Shown here: positions 13,709 to 24,076 of the stretch, one piece after another | Numbering within the stretch: position 1 is the stretch's first letter | How the letters are laid out: every line of letters starts with the position of its first letter | Assembly (NCBI RefSeq): GCF_011009555.1 | Contig: NZ_QXHD01000004.1 | Coordinates: 2,648,334-2,682,945, forward strand | DNA: 34,612 nt | Direction: 5' to 3' | Source: Adonisia turfae CCMR0081 | GTDB taxonomy: Bacteria; Cyanobacteriota; Cyanobacteriia; Phormidesmidales; Phormidesmidaceae | The notes under the pieces: generated by a model | What the model saw: only the letters and a program-made list of their open reading frames with translations | The model's database searches: none | Told to the model about the DNA's origin: nothing | Position numbers and translations under genes: made by a program

Positions 13709-16700
13709 CTAACCCTTTGGCATTCCAAGGGTAAAATAAAAGGCTGAGCCCTGTCCGGGTTCTGACTCTAGCCAGATGTGGCCTTGATGTCGTTCTACAA
13801 CTTTTTTGCAGACGGCTAGACCGATGCCATAGCCTTCCTTTTCTTCGCGGGTATGCAAACGTTGAAACAGGCCAAAGGTTCTCTCTTGTTGTTCTTTGGG
13901 TATACCGATGCCGTTGTCTTGCAGACTAAAGGTCCATTGATTGTTCTTCCATTCAGCACCCATATGGATGCGGGGAGGTTCAGCCCCTCGAAACTTAATG
14001 GCGTTGCTAATCAGGTTCTGAAATAGCTGTAGTATCTGGGGTTCATCTACGTTAAGGCTGGGTAGGACATCATGGGTGATGACCGCTTGAGATTCTTCAA
14101 TGGCAGAGCTTAAGTTTTTGATAGCAGCGGTCAATACTTGCTCAAGCTCCACAGCTGTAAAGGTAATCTCACGATGGGTAGCCCGTGAAAAGGCCAAAAT
14201 GCCATTAATTAACCCATGCATGCGGATGCCACCCTCGACAATATGACCAATATAGTCATGGGCCGTGGCGTCTAGATGCTTACCATAATCTCCTTCTAGC
14301 AGTTGTGCAAAAACAGTCATGGCCCGCAGTGGTTCTTGTAAATCATGGGAAACGACGTAGGCAAACTGTTCTAGATCCGCATTGGACTGTTCTAAGGCTT
14401 GGGCACGGTTGGCCAGTTCACTTTGAGCTCGCTGCCGTTCTAGAACTTCAGCTTGTAGTTGCTGGTTGGCTTGTTTAATTTCAGTAGTTCGGCCTTCAAC
14501 TAATTCTTCCAAATGCTCTTGGTAGCGAACAAGCTCGGCCTGAGATTTGTTGTGTTCTGTGACATCGCTCAGCACTGCTAAGGACCGAGGCAAGATGCCG
14601 GACGTACCCTGTTCAACGGTTGCAGATAGTAATACATCACGAATACTACCGTCTTTGCATATCCATTGATATGGAATATTGTGACAAACTCCATTCTCCA
14701 AAAAATCTGGCATAACCACATCTACAGCGTATTGACGAGACTCTGGAGTCAGAAACTCTGTAAATTTACGGCCAATCACCTCGGTATGGTCATATCCAAA
14801 CGTTTGCAGCCAGTGATGACTGATGCTAACTAATTCGTCTTCATTGTTGATAGAACATAGTATTGCTGGAGTGCTTTCGTACAGGTTGCGGTAGCGTGCC
14901 TCGCTATCCTGTAGCTCTTTTTCGGCAGCTTTGCGATCGCTAATGTCAATCACTGAACCCGTTATCCGTACCGGATTGCCCGATTCATCCCAAATAGCTT
15001 GCCCCCTGGCATAAACCCAACAATAGTCGCCGTTTTTTTTACGCATACGGTATTCTGCCTGATAAGGAACCCGATGCTGTAGATGGTTATTCAAGGCCTC
15101 CATAACCCGACCATAGTCACCGGGATGCAGCTTCGATTCAAATGCAGTATGCCAATTTTGAAGTTCATCTTGATCGTCTTCATACCCCAGAATTTCCCTA
15201 TATTGAGGCGATATATAATTCTCATTGGTTAGAAGATTCCGATCCCAAAGACCCACCCGAGCCCCTTTAACCGCCAGATCGTAGCGTTCTTGACTGGCGG
15301 TTAATTCAGCGGTGCGCCCTTGTATTTTTTGTTCTAGAATCTCATTGGATTGACTTAACCTGGCCTCAGCGGCCTCTAAGCGTAGCTGAGTGCGTTTAAT
15401 TTCATCAATATTGACAAACGTGAGGATCACCCCATCAACTGTTTGATTTTCTGCCAAGTATGGGTGAATCCGCATCAGTAAATGGGGTCCCTGGTGCTTG
15501 ACCTGAACCTCTTGTTCAATAGTCTTTCTCTGCTCTTTAAATTGCTCTAGCACAACCAGCAAATCAAGATTCTCCAGGTTGTGAGATAAGTGCCCAATGG
15601 GTCGACCCACATCGTTGGCAACCAGGTTATAGGCAACAGTAGCCGCAGACGTATATTTTCTAATTCGCAGCCCATTATCTAGAAAAATGACGCCAACCTC
15701 AATGTTGCCTAGCAGATTATCTAAATCGTTATTGAGTTCAGTGAGACTTTGAATTTTAGACTGGTACTCAGCATTGACAGTATAAAGCTCTTCGTTAACG
15801 GACTGTAGTTCTTCATTAGTACTTTGCAGCTCTTCGTTAGATGCAATTAATTCTTCATTAGTGGCTTGCTGTTCTTCGTTCGTTGTTTCTAATTCTTCAA
15901 TAGTGGCCTGAAGATTTTCGCGGGTATGCTGCAAGTCTCTCTCTAATTGCAACACATATTGAGCAGTATCGTCACTGGTCTCAAACTGGTTTGAAGGTAG
16001 GGCGGTGTCAGGCCCGCTCTCCTGAGAAATGACTATTAAAAAAAACTCACCTGTCTTACGATTGGCAGCCTGGCGGCTCACTTCTACATTTACCGTCAAA
16101 CACTCGTATTCAGGCTCTTTAATCTGGTAACTGTTATAGCAAACTCTACTATCTCTCCCCTGGCAGATGCGGTGCAATGCAGTACTGAGCGGTAGCTGTA
16201 GTGACTGCGGAAGCATCTCGATTAGATCATTCGATTGTCTGCCATCGGGCACCCTTAAGAGACTTAATGTGTCACCACACACATACAGCAATTGCATCTG
16301 TCGATCGACTAGTAGACAAGTGGCTTCACGTTGATTTAAGAGAGTCTTGAAAGCTTGCTCCAACAGCGGATCAAAGCGAGAGTTTTTATCTGAAAGAGCA
16401 ACTTGAAGCTGGGGTCTATTGATCTTTAAGGCCGCAAACGCTCCTGTGGATAAGGATAGCTTGACATCTCTCAATTTCTGATAGATTTTCCACTTCCGGT
16501 GTAAAGTGTCAAACTCTTCTTCAAGAATGCCTAGGGTTTCTGACTCACCCAAGAACAGAATACCATTGACGTTCAGGGCAAAATGCAGATTTCTCAAGAC
16601 TTGAGCTTGAAGATCAGTTTGCATGTAAATCAGGACATTACGGCAAGTCACCAAGTCCACCTGGGTAAATCCCGCGTCTTTAGCCAAATTATGATTGGCA

Positions 16701-17911
16701 AAAATAATCATCTCTCGAATTGCTCGCGATACCTCAAAGGAGCCATCATTCCTAGAGGTAAAAAAGCGACTGACACGAGCTTCACCGATTTCATTAACAA
16801 TTGGTGCTGGATAAATCCCTAAGGATGCTTTATTCAAAGCAACTTGATCCAGATCCGTAGCAAAAATCTTAACTTCGATAGACAGCTGGCGTTGATCCAG
16901 CAGTTCTCTGACTAAGATGGCCATGGAATAGGCCTCTTCCCCCGTGGCACAAGCTGTAATCCAAATACGCAGCGTCTGTCCTGAGGAAAATCTGTCAAGT
17001 AGTTCAGGTAGAACATTGTTTTCTAAAAATTGCCACGCCTCTACATCTCTAAAAAAACGTGTGACAGTAATCAATAAATCATTACGCAAGCAGTTGCGCT
17101 CTTCTTTTGAGGCGTTTAATCGACTGATATAGCTATCTAAATCTTGATAACCTGCAATCAAACATCGTCGTCGAATACGTCGAGTAATCGAGCTGGGCTT
17201 ATAATGACCAAAATCAATATCATCATGTTGCTCAATGATATTGATGATTTTTTGTAGCTTGATAGGGATTAGCTGGTTTTGCAGATTATCCCGTAGGACT
17301 TGCAACCCGTTCGGGGCGGTCACTAATTGATACGTCGTTTGAGCCAGTTCACTGGCAGGCAAGATTAGATCAACAACTCCGGTGGAGATAGCGCTTTGGG
17401 GCATGCCGTCAAACTCAGCTGTTTCTGGAGCCTGGACCAGGACAATGCCACCCTTTTCTGAGATTTCCTGAATCCCTTGTGAACCATCGCTGCCGGTTCC
17501 TGATAGAATCACGCTGATAGTCTTCTCTCGACTCTCCAAAGACAGAGATTTAAAAAATAAGTCGATGGGTAAATTAGGCTGACGACCCCGACCTCGTTCC
17601 TGTGGCGTCAGATGCAAACATCCGTCCTTGAGTACCATATTTTGACCCGGTGGTATCAAGAAAACAGTATTAGGGCATAGGGACACCTGATCTGTCACCT
17701 GTTGAACATCCATGTCGGTATGTCGTTTGAGCAGTTCACTCATTAAGCTTTTGTAATCAGGTGACAGGTGTTGAACAACGATAAAAGCAGCGTTACTATC
17801 GCTGGGCATATTCCCAAAAAAATCTTCGAGGGCACGCAACCCACCTGCAGACGTACCAATACCGACAATCAAAAAGCTAGTGCTAGTTTGTCTATCAATC
17901 GTATCTACCAT
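13709..17911 (-). CDS. CheB-CheR-PAS-histidine kinase fusion
   Basis: The 1400-residue protein opens with a CheB methylesterase domain (about 13-200). Its triad is recognisable as S21 in GIGTSAGG, H48 in VVQHLSPDY and D142 in [10 protein letters not shown] CheR methyltransferase follows (about 215-480, RFFRDVEAW and [15 protein letters not shown], the SAM-binding loop). Next come a PAS_10-type region, a striking Asn/Glu-rich coiled coil (about 655-720, repeated TNEEL), and three PAS domains to about 1120. The kinase core has HisKA with H1189 in [12 protein letters not shown] and HATPase N1299/N1303 with DNGIGIP and [11 protein letters not shown]. There is no receiver and no transmembrane segment, so it is a soluble kinase that should phosphorylate a separate receiver. 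This CheB/CheR-PAS kinase class is widespread, but its methylation substrate is largely unknown. It is divergent from the phytochrome gene and convergent with the Rcp1-like gene. All active-site residues that I checked are intact. Confidence 0.93.
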   Translation of the reverse strand: MVDTIDRQTSTSFLIVGIGTSAGGLRALEDFFGNMPSDSNAAFIVVQHLSPDYKSLMSELLKRHTDMDVQQVTDQVSLCPNTVFLIPPGQNMVLKDGCLHLTPQERGRGRQPNLPIDLFFKSLSLESREKTISVILSGTGSDGSQGIQEISEKGGIVLVQAPETAEFDGMPQSAISTGVVDLILPASELAQTTYQLVTAPNGLQVLRDNLQNQLIPIKLQKIINIIEQHDDIDFGHYKPSSITRRIRRRCLIAGYQDLDSYISRLNASKEERNCLRNDLLITVTRFFRDVEAWQFLENNVLPELLDRFSSGQTLRIWITACATGEEAYSMAILVRELLDQRQLSIEVKIFATDLDQVALNKASLGIYPAPIVNEIGEARVSRFFTSRNDGSFEVSRAIREMIIFANHNLAKDAGFTQVDLVTCRNVLIYMQTDLQAQVLRNLHFALNVNGILFLGESETLGILEEEFDTLHRKWKIYQKLRDVKLSLSTGAFAALKINRPQLQVALSDKNSRFDPLLEQAFKTLLNQREATCLLVDRQMQLLYVCGDTLSLLRVPDGRQSNDLIEMLPQSLQLPLSTALHRICQGRDSRVCYNSYQIKEPEYECLTVNVEVSRQAANRKTGEFFLIVISQESGPDTALPSNQFETSDDTAQYVLQLERDLQHTRENLQATIEELETTNEEQQATNEELIASNEELQSTNEELQSVNEELYTVNAEYQSKIQSLTELNNDLDNLLGNIEVGVIFLDNGLRIRKYTSAATVAYNLVANDVGRPIGHLSHNLENLDLLVVLEQFKEQRKTIEQEVQVKHQGPHLLMRIHPYLAENQTVDGVILTFVNIDEIKRTQLRLEAAEARLSQSNEILEQKIQGRTAELTASQERYDLAVKGARVGLWDRNLLTNENYISPQYREILGYEDDQDELQNWHTAFESKLHPGDYGRVMEALNNHLQHRVPYQAEYRMRKKNGDYCWVYARGQAIWDESGNPVRITGSVIDISDRKAAEKELQDSEARYRNLYESTPAILCSINNEDELVSISHHWLQTFGYDHTEVIGRKFTEFLTPESRQYAVDVVMPDFLENGVCHNIPYQWICKDGSIRDVLLSATVEQGTSGILPRSLAVLSDVTEHNKSQAELVRYQEHLEELVEGRTTEIKQANQQLQAEVLERQRAQSELANRAQALEQSNADLEQFAYVVSHDLQEPLRAMTVFAQLLEGDYGKHLDATAHDYIGHIVEGGIRMHGLINGILAFSRATHREITFTAVELEQVLTAAIKNLSSAIEESQAVITHDVLPSLNVDEPQILQLFQNLISNAIKFRGAEPPRIHMGAEWKNNQWTFSLQDNGIGIPKEQQERTFGLFQRLHTREEKEGYGIGLAVCKKVVERHQGHIWLESEPGQGSAFYFTLGMPKG

Positions 17912-18149
17912 TGATGTGTTCTAGTCAGGGGGGACAGACAATTTTTCAAAATAATAGGAACGTTTCTAATGGCACCTCAGTATATTCTCGGAATATTTCT
18001 ATATATTTTTTCTTTTTCTTCCTTAGCTTTTTAGCGTAACAGAGCTAGAAACATTTGGTTGATCAAACCTAGAGCTTTTTATGATTCTTTTATGATTGAA
18101 ATCTTCTCAATCACCTGATTTTTTCTTGACATGCAGTTGTTAAAGTTTA
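17912..18149. other. First part of the divergent region between kinase and phytochrome
   Basis: No gene is seen. The AT-rich stretch directly before the CheB-CheR kinase gene presumably holds its promoter; there is a TTTTCTTGACATGCAG block near 18121 that could be a -35 for either direction. Confidence 0.3.
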
Positions 18150-18163
18150 GACCTAAGTAGGTC
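18150..18163. promoter_or_regulatory. 14-bp palindrome in the divergent promoter region
   Basis: GACCTAAGTAGGTC is palindromic apart from its central AG. ACCTACTTA, an inverted version of its right part, occurs again near 18305. Position between two divergent sensor genes makes it a possible operator; it also forms the edge of the dispersed repeat. Confidence 0.35.
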
Positions 18164-18241
18164 AGCTCAGTTCCTTATACACTGCCAACCAGTTGTTTGA
18201 TTTCTGCGAGTTTACCCCCAAACCCTAATTCTGAGGGCTTT
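18156..18241. repeat. Dispersed intergenic repeat, copy 2
   Basis: This is the second copy of the repeat at 10158-10244, 86 nt and roughly 70 percent identical. It is followed at about 18252-18277 by a CCCCC/GGGGG hairpin that is not present in copy 1. Confidence 0.7.
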
Positions 18242-18480
18242 GGGCTTGATCTCCCCCGGAATTGGGAAAAGGGGGCTGTGATATCGGATAGCTAATGGTG
18301 ACAACCTACTTATGTCTAAAATTATGTTTTTTGTAGGGTCAAACATATGTCAAACAATGACCTTGCCCTTGGGCATAACTCCAGAAATTTGAAAATAATT
18401 CATAAGAACACGAATAGACTGGGACGATATAACGTGAAATGTATTAATAAACACTTTGCGCGACAAAGACGAGTTACCTT
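18242..18480. other. Upstream region of the phytochrome gene
   Basis: No gene is seen. A CTCCCCC/GGGGG hairpin lies near 18250-18277. No clear ribosome site occurs before the ATG at 18481. Confidence 0.3.
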
Positions 18481-21039
18481 ATGTCTGCTGACCTTGCTCA
18501 ACAATGGGAGATTGCGCTAACTACCTGTGCTCAGGAACCTATTCATAGCCCAGGAGTAATTCAGTCTTTTGGAGCACTATTAGCCACTGACCGTGCATTA
18601 GAGTATATTACCCACGTTTCCGATAACCTGAGTAACCTCTTGGGTCATGAGACTGACGGGATAAGTGCTGATGTTTTGGGACAGCCGCTAGATGCGATTT
18701 TACCCGACACGCTCGTTCATGACCTTAATAATGCCTGCGGATTATCGACAATTACCACTCAACGCCATCGATTAGGAATTTATGAGATTCATGGATGCTG
18801 GCTTGATGTGAGTGTCCATTGCAGCTCCACCCACACCTTGATTGAGCTAGAGCCTGTTACTGAAAACCTGGATACCCATACTCCACTTCTGATGCGAGCT
18901 CAATTAATGCTCGAGAAAACGTCTAGCTCAGAGCAATTGCTGGCTCTCGCTGTAAAGGAGTTACGCAACACCACTGGGTTTGATCGGGTGATGGCCTATC
19001 GCTTTTTACCAGATGGGTCCGGAGAAGTTGTCGCAGAAGCCAGCAGTCCAGGTGCTCAGTCCTATTTAGGCTTACGCTATCCGGCGTCTGATATTCCAGA
19101 TACCACCCGTCGTCTGTTTTGGAAAACAGGTGTTCGTATTGTGGCAGATGTTCATGCCCCTATGGCTCCGATCCTGGCATTGGATAAAACAGAAGCTGAC
19201 CTCGACTTGTCTCTGGCTTTAATTCGGGGTTCATCGTTGATCCATGGTGAATATTTAAAGAATATGGGGGTCACTGCCAGTATGGCCATTGCCATTACAG
19301 TGCAGGGGCAACTGTGGGGATTGTTTGCCCTACACCACCGACAATCCAAGGTAATCCCCCCCGATCTTCGCACTGTTGTTGAACTATTTAGGCAATTATT
19401 TTCCTTACAGTTCCAGCAAATCTTGGCTGAAGAACGATTTCGCGATCGCAAACAAGCAGCATCCATACTAGACAAGCTTTTCTCTATTCAAGCGGATCAA
19501 GCCACACCCAAAGACTGGATCAAGATCATCATTCAAGCTAGCCAACCCTTTTGTCAGCTGCTATCGGCCCATGGCGTAGCCTTTATCAGTGAGCAACAGG
19601 TATTAGCGAGCTACGGGAATAGTCCCTCAACTTCAACAGTTCTAGCCCTGGCAAACCACCATAATGACCATGGGCAGACCGATATCACGACTATTGAGTG
19701 TCTACAGGACCTTGATATGCCTGATGTGAAAACATGGGGCAGTAGTGCCGGGGGCCTATGCTTTACAATTCCTTCCGATGCCCCCCTGTATCTGATTTTC
19801 TTCAGAAATGAGATTCTTAGCGATATTCGCTGGGCAGGTAATCCAGAGAGTAAAGAGCTCGTAGAAGATAGCCCTAAACCTAAGTTACGCCCAAGACGCT
19901 CCTTTGAAGAGTACAAGCAAATTGTTAAGGACCATTGTGCCCCCTGGACACCTTCGGACCTGAATATTGCCCTAGAGATCCGAACTGAATTGATTCGTTT
20001 AGCCAGAATTAAAATCCAAGACTTTCAACAACGTCAACAAAATCTTTTAGTGGCAGAACTGAATCACCGGGTTAAAAACATTTTGGCGTTAATTCGCTCA
20101 ATAGCTCGCCAAACTGAAATGTCTACAAATTCTCTAGAAGAGTATACAACAACCCTAAAAAGCCGCATCGCCGCGTTGTCCGCCGCCCATGATCTAGTCA
20201 CAGGCTATGGGTTAGAATGGCCCAATTTACGCAATTTACTCGCCATTGAATTACGCCCCTACCTGAGCGATATAGTCCCTAGGGTAACCCTGACGGGTCC
20301 CGTGATTGGTCTCAAGGCCAATTTTGTCCCAACATTTGTTTTAGTGATCCATGAACTCACCTCCAATGCCGCTAAATATGGTGCTTTATCAGTTACATCA
20401 GGCAATGTGACTGTGCAGTGGTATGAACACTATGGTGGGATTAAGCTGATCTGGCAAGAATCGGGGGGCCCCACCGTGACTCCTCCCCAGCGACGGGGGT
20501 TCGGTCGTGATCTAATTGAACGAGCTATTCCCTATGAATTTGAGGGCGAGGCTACGATCCACTTTCTATCCTCTGGAATCAGGGCTGAATTTTGGTTGCC
20601 CAATAATCTTATTCGGTGGGGTCAAGCAGGAGGTACAAAGCCTAGTCCTTTGGCGAATGTACCAGAAACTGACCGACTCAAGCCCATGGAACAGATTCAA
20701 GTATTAGTGGTAGAGGATAGCTTGTTAGTTGCGATGGAGATGGAAAGTATTTTAAAAAAGATTGGATTAGAATCGATCACCTCAGCCCCCAGCGTCGCTC
20801 GCGCCTTTAAATATCTGCGGCAAGAAAGCTATCAGCTCTGTTTATTGGATATTGATCTGAAACAGGAAACAAGTTTTGAAATTGCTGACTTCCTGCTTGA
20901 ACAAGGTATACCGTTTGCCTTTACCACAGGTTATAACTCCAAGCACGCTCTTCCCAATTCCTTGGAGTCGGTGCCGCTCCTAAAAAAACCCATTGATGAA
21001 TCAAAGTTAGAAAAACTCGTTAGTGACCTGCTTAGTTGA
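18481..21039 (+). CDS. Bacteriophytochrome with HWE histidine kinase and receiver
   Basis: The 852-residue photoreceptor has PAS_2 (about 15-125), GAF (about 145-315) and PHY (about 330-510). An HWE-family kinase (H529 in ELNHRVKNILALI, LIWQESGG) and a C-terminal receiver (about 697-852, phosphoacceptor D790) follow. C16 in CAQEPIHSPGVIQ is at the position where bacteriophytochromes attach biliverdin. The cysteine used by Cph1-type phytochromes in the GAF domain is absent (SSLIHGEYLKNMG has Gly there). PASDIP at 201-206, the HH pair at 285-286 and the PHY tongue PRRSF at 471-475 are present. It should bind biliverdin and photoconvert between red and far-red forms. HWE output with a fused receiver is more typical of proteobacterial phytochromes than of cyanobacterial ones, so horizontal transfer is possible. 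A receiver gene follows after 2 nt. Confidence 0.93.
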   Translation: MSADLAQQWEIALTTCAQEPIHSPGVIQSFGALLATDRALEYITHVSDNLSNLLGHETDGISADVLGQPLDAILPDTLVHDLNNACGLSTITTQRHRLGIYEIHGCWLDVSVHCSSTHTLIELEPVTENLDTHTPLLMRAQLMLEKTSSSEQLLALAVKELRNTTGFDRVMAYRFLPDGSGEVVAEASSPGAQSYLGLRYPASDIPDTTRRLFWKTGVRIVADVHAPMAPILALDKTEADLDLSLALIRGSSLIHGEYLKNMGVTASMAIAITVQGQLWGLFALHHRQSKVIPPDLRTVVELFRQLFSLQFQQILAEERFRDRKQAASILDKLFSIQADQATPKDWIKIIIQASQPFCQLLSAHGVAFISEQQVLASYGNSPSTSTVLALANHHNDHGQTDITTIECLQDLDMPDVKTWGSSAGGLCFTIPSDAPLYLIFFRNEILSDIRWAGNPESKELVEDSPKPKLRPRRSFEEYKQIVKDHCAPWTPSDLNIALEIRTELIRLARIKIQDFQQRQQNLLVAELNHRVKNILALIRSIARQTEMSTNSLEEYTTTLKSRIAALSAAHDLVTGYGLEWPNLRNLLAIELRPYLSDIVPRVTLTGPVIGLKANFVPTFVLVIHELTSNAAKYGALSVTSGNVTVQWYEHYGGIKLIWQESGGPTVTPPQRRGFGRDLIERAIPYEFEGEATIHFLSSGIRAEFWLPNNLIRWGQAGGTKPSPLANVPETDRLKPMEQIQVLVVEDSLLVAMEMESILKKIGLESITSAPSVARAFKYLRQESYQLCLLDIDLKQETSFEIADFLLEQGIPFAFTTGYNSKHALPNSLESVPLLKKPIDESKLEKLVSDLLS

Positions 21040-21041
21040 TT

Positions 21042-21461
21042 ATGGCTACCGTACTTATTTTTGAAGACAACATGGCCTTGGCCTTGCAATGGCGACAGTT
21101 ACTAGAAACCTATAATCACTACGTCTGCTGTTGCACAACTATACGAAATGCATTAGCGATCGCAACAGCTATTCAGCCCGATATAGTGATTATGGACATG
21201 ATGATTAAACAGAATGGCCGGTTTGTTCCAGAAGGGGGGCTGACACTTCTAGCCCGACTAAAAATGGAGTATGACGGCTCACCTTATATCATCGGGGTAA
21301 GTGGATACAAGCCCGGAGTTTATAGCAAATCTACGCCTCTAGAACTCGCCAAACGGACAGGTGTAAATATAACTCTCTACAAGCCAATTGCCCCCGATCA
21401 CTTAGTAGACATTATTAACCAGTGTTTAGCGAATCGACAGCCATCCTTAGAAAATCGCTAG
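21042..21461 (+). CDS. Stand-alone response regulator linked to the phytochrome
   Basis: The 139-residue receiver has acidic residues E8-D9, phosphoacceptor D52 in IVIMDMMIK and the late K-P pair in LYKPIAP. The loop after D52 (NGRFVPEGGL) is longer than usual. The ATG at 21042 lies 2 nt past the phytochrome stop codon, so coupling by translational reinitiation is likely. An upstream in-frame TTG at 21036 is less likely. It is probably the output of the phytochrome kinase, by position only. Confidence 0.87.
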   Translation: MATVLIFEDNMALALQWRQLLETYNHYVCCCTTIRNALAIATAIQPDIVIMDMMIKQNGRFVPEGGLTLLARLKMEYDGSPYIIGVSGYKPGVYSKSTPLELAKRTGVNITLYKPIAPDHLVDIINQCLANRQPSLENR

Positions 21462-21653
21462 ATTCGACCCAAAGTTTCAGGCTCTTAGCCTTATATTTTC
21501 TTAATACCTATGTTAGGTCATAGCACTAGTGATGATCTATAGACCTATATTTAATTTTTCTCTGCCCTCACAACATACTCATATTATTGCTCTACTATCC
21601 TATAGTATAGCGAGGCAATAAATATCTGTAGGCTTTTCATAGGTAGGTATGCA

Positions 21654-23246
21654 GTGATCTCTCAGGGGCTTCCTCCTCTTATTCAACAAATGCTATGGCC
21701 CAGTTTCTATCCTCACTGGACGCAAGATAAGATTGAACTGGTACAAACCCACACTGCCTATGTCCTATTGACAGGAAACTATGCCTATAAGGTCAAAAAG
21801 CCAGTGAACTATGGCTTTCTTAACTATACGACCCTGGCAGCTCGCAAACACTATGTGGCAGAAGAATTACGGTTAAATCAACGCACCGCTCAAGAAATTT
21901 ATTTAGCCGCTATCCCCATTTATCAGCGGGGAGAACAGTTCAGTCTTTTAGAGCAGGGAGAACCGGTTGAATATGCAGTCAAAATGCATCAGTTCCCCTC
22001 GGGTTCTCTATTTTCTGATTTATTGGCTCAGGATACATTAACTCCAGCGTTGATCAAAAGACTTGCCCATCAAGTGGCGGTCTTCCATCAGCGCGCTATG
22101 ATTAGCGACTACATTCAGTCATTTGGCACTGTTGTCAAGATTCGCCAGGCATTTGATGAAAACTATGCCCAAAGCCTACCGTATATTGGTCGTGGTCAAA
22201 CCCTACAGCAGCTACAAGACACGCAAAAGTATACGGATCGAATTTTTACTGAGCATCAAGAGCGCTTTCAAACGCGTATCCAACAACAAAAGATTCGTGA
22301 ATGCCATGGCGATCTGCACCTGAAAAATATTTGCCTATGGCAAGACCGTATCTTTCTATTTGATTGTATTGAGTTCAACGAAGCATTTCGATACGTAGAC
22401 ACCATGTATGACGTGGCATTTACAGTGATGGATTGTGATGCCCATGGACGCTATGACCTGGGTAACCTCTTTCTTAATACCTATCTAGAGGAAACGGGTG
22501 ATTGGGAAGGGTTAGAGGTTTTACCGCTATACCTTAGTCGCCAAGCCTATGTTCGAGCAAAAACCACTTCGTTTCTTTTGGACGATCCCACCATTGATAC
22601 TGAGAAAAAAGAGCAGATCCAAACCCAGTCCCAAGCCTACTACACCCTGGCTTGGCGTTATACCCAGCTACACCCAGGACAACTAGTCCTGATGTCAGGG
22701 CTTTCTGGGGTCGGTAAAAGCACCGTAGCCCAGGAGTTGGCCCTGCTCACCAATGCACTCCATATTCGTTCTGATGCCGTGCGTAAACACCTGGCAGGGA
22801 TGTCACTCCAGCAGCGAGGAGATGCGAATCTATACACGTCAGAGATGACCCAAAGAACCTATGATCGCTTGGGTGATTTAGGTATCCGATTAGCAAAACT
22901 CGGGCATATTGTTATTCTCGATGCAAAATACGATCGCATCGCTACTCGGCAAACTGTCCTGACTCAGGCCAAAGCGTCAAGGATTCCCGTCTCGATTCTT
23001 GTGTGCCAAGCGCCTTTCGGTGTCATTTGCCAGCGACTGCAACAGCGCAAAGATGACATTTCTGATGCGACCAGCGAGTTATTGACAAAGCAAAAAGTAA
23101 CTGCAGAAGCATTAACTCACGAAGAAGAATCCCTAGCCACATATCTTGACACCAACATGAATTTAAGGGAAAGCATTCAAGCTCTAGCAGCCAAGATGGG
23201 CTCTGTGACAGCTTACACATCATCTGCTGAGAGCCCTGAGTGTTAA
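21654..23246 (+). CDS. APH-like kinase fused to a P-loop (AAA_33) kinase
   Basis: The 530-residue fusion has an aminoglycoside-phosphotransferase-like half (about 30-320) with the catalytic CHGDLHLKN loop (H218, D220) and the metal-binding LFDCIEF (D237). The second half (about 340-500) has P-loop GLSGVGKS (349-356) and a zeta-toxin or gluconate-kinase-like fold. Such two-domain proteins are widespread in bacteria, and the substrate is not established. The start is GTG at 21654 with AGGTAGG just upstream; the nearby ATG at 21649 runs into a stop at once. It is a single gene 190 nt past the receiver gene. Activity as a drug-resistance enzyme should not be assumed. Confidence 0.85.
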   Translation: MISQGLPPLIQQMLWPSFYPHWTQDKIELVQTHTAYVLLTGNYAYKVKKPVNYGFLNYTTLAARKHYVAEELRLNQRTAQEIYLAAIPIYQRGEQFSLLEQGEPVEYAVKMHQFPSGSLFSDLLAQDTLTPALIKRLAHQVAVFHQRAMISDYIQSFGTVVKIRQAFDENYAQSLPYIGRGQTLQQLQDTQKYTDRIFTEHQERFQTRIQQQKIRECHGDLHLKNICLWQDRIFLFDCIEFNEAFRYVDTMYDVAFTVMDCDAHGRYDLGNLFLNTYLEETGDWEGLEVLPLYLSRQAYVRAKTTSFLLDDPTIDTEKKEQIQTQSQAYYTLAWRYTQLHPGQLVLMSGLSGVGKSTVAQELALLTNALHIRSDAVRKHLAGMSLQQRGDANLYTSEMTQRTYDRLGDLGIRLAKLGHIVILDAKYDRIATRQTVLTQAKASRIPVSILVCQAPFGVICQRLQQRKDDISDATSELLTKQKVTAEALTHEEESLATYLDTNMNLRESIQALAAKMGSVTAYTSSAESPEC

Positions 23247-23292
23247 GGCTGGACATCAACGTCAGCCAGAAAATCTCGGCTGGGTGGGGTAT

Positions 23293-23309
23293 CAGGAGGC
23301 AGGAGGCAG
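23293..23309. repeat. Short tandem heptamer repeat CAGGAGG
   Basis: CAGGAGG is repeated twice and partly a third time. It lies in the gap between the kinase fusion and hsp20 genes. Short tandemly repeated heptamers are common in intergenic cyanobacterial DNA. Confidence 0.7.
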
Positions 23310-23477
23310 AATATATGCCCATTAACTTTTGCTTCCGGTCTCCGACCTCCTATGTTTTGGCCCCATAAATTCCTCAATTTTGCGTCCTACCATAAAGTTA
23401 AGGGTTGGCCTGGAGGTTATGGAGTTATGACCAACCAGGGCTGACCATATAAAAAAATGTTTTTTAGAGGGTTTACT

Positions 23478-23945
23478 ATGACACTCACGCACTGGCAACC
23501 ATTCCGTCAAATCGAACATTGGGAACCTTTCAGCGAAATGGAAACACTGAGAAAAGAGCTGGATAAATTGTTTGCCCAATTTACCCCTGGTCCCTCTGAC
23601 GCTCAAGCTAGTTTTAGCTTTATGCCATCAGCTGAGATGGACGAAACCGATACTGAAATCCATCTTAAGTTTGAAGTCCCTGGCATGACAGCGGATGATC
23701 TCAATATTGAGGTAACTGATACAGCGGTTACCGTTAAAGGCGAGCGCAAATCTGAGTCGAAGACAGAAGAAGATAACATTACTCGCTCTGAGTTTCACTA
23801 TGGCAAATTTGAGCGTGTGATTCCCCTATCTAGCCATATTGTCAAAGATGCTGTTTCAGCTGAGTACAACAATGGCATCCTTCGCCTGGTGCTGCCCAAA
23901 TCGGACGTTGCAGCTTCTAAAACCGTAAAAATTAAAGCCACTTAA
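23478..23945 (+). CDS. Small heat-shock protein, Hsp20/alpha-crystallin family
   Basis: The 155-residue chaperone has an N-terminal region rich in aromatic residues (HWQPFRQIEHWEPF), an alpha-crystallin domain at about 45-145 with FEVPGMTADDLNIEV, and NNGILRLVLPK near the end. These proteins form oligomers that hold unfolding proteins under heat or oxidative stress. The start is the ATG at 23478, which has AGAGGG 6 nt upstream; an earlier in-frame ATG at 23457 has no ribosome site. Just before the ribosome site AAAAAAATGTTTTTT could pair, and GGTTGG/CCAACC (23403-23408, 23431-23436) brackets the upstream leader. An RNA thermometer, as known for Synechocystis hsp17, is conceivable but no pairing of AGAGGG itself is evident. 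No CIRCE element is seen. Confidence 0.93.
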   Translation: MTLTHWQPFRQIEHWEPFSEMETLRKELDKLFAQFTPGPSDAQASFSFMPSAEMDETDTEIHLKFEVPGMTADDLNIEVTDTAVTVKGERKSESKTEEDNITRSEFHYGKFERVIPLSSHIVKDAVSAEYNNGILRLVLPKSDVAASKTVKIKAT

Positions 23946-24038
23946 GGGTTAACAGTCTCCCATCTCCAGAGGCTTGGCGATGTGGTTCCCCTGACGTTGG
24001 CAAAGCCTGTCCAAAGTGCTGAGGGGGACCATTGGGGA

Positions 24039-24076
24039 GGGGGTATCGAGATATAGCCCTGACGATCGATACCCCC
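24039..24076 (+). terminator. Hairpin after the hsp20 gene
   Basis: GGGGGTATCGA (24039-24049) pairs perfectly with TCGATACCCCC (24066-24076) across a 16-nt loop. There is no T run, so termination is less certain than the stem itself. Its right arm overlaps the foldback element that follows. Confidence 0.5.

Noticed and set aside
21654..23246. Aminoglycoside resistance gene
   Set aside because: The APH-like half is fused to a P-loop kinase, a widespread housekeeping-like architecture with no established drug substrate.
23322..23606. 94-codon minus-strand open frame
   Set aside because: Shadow of the hsp20 gene and its leader on the other strand, with no motif of its own.
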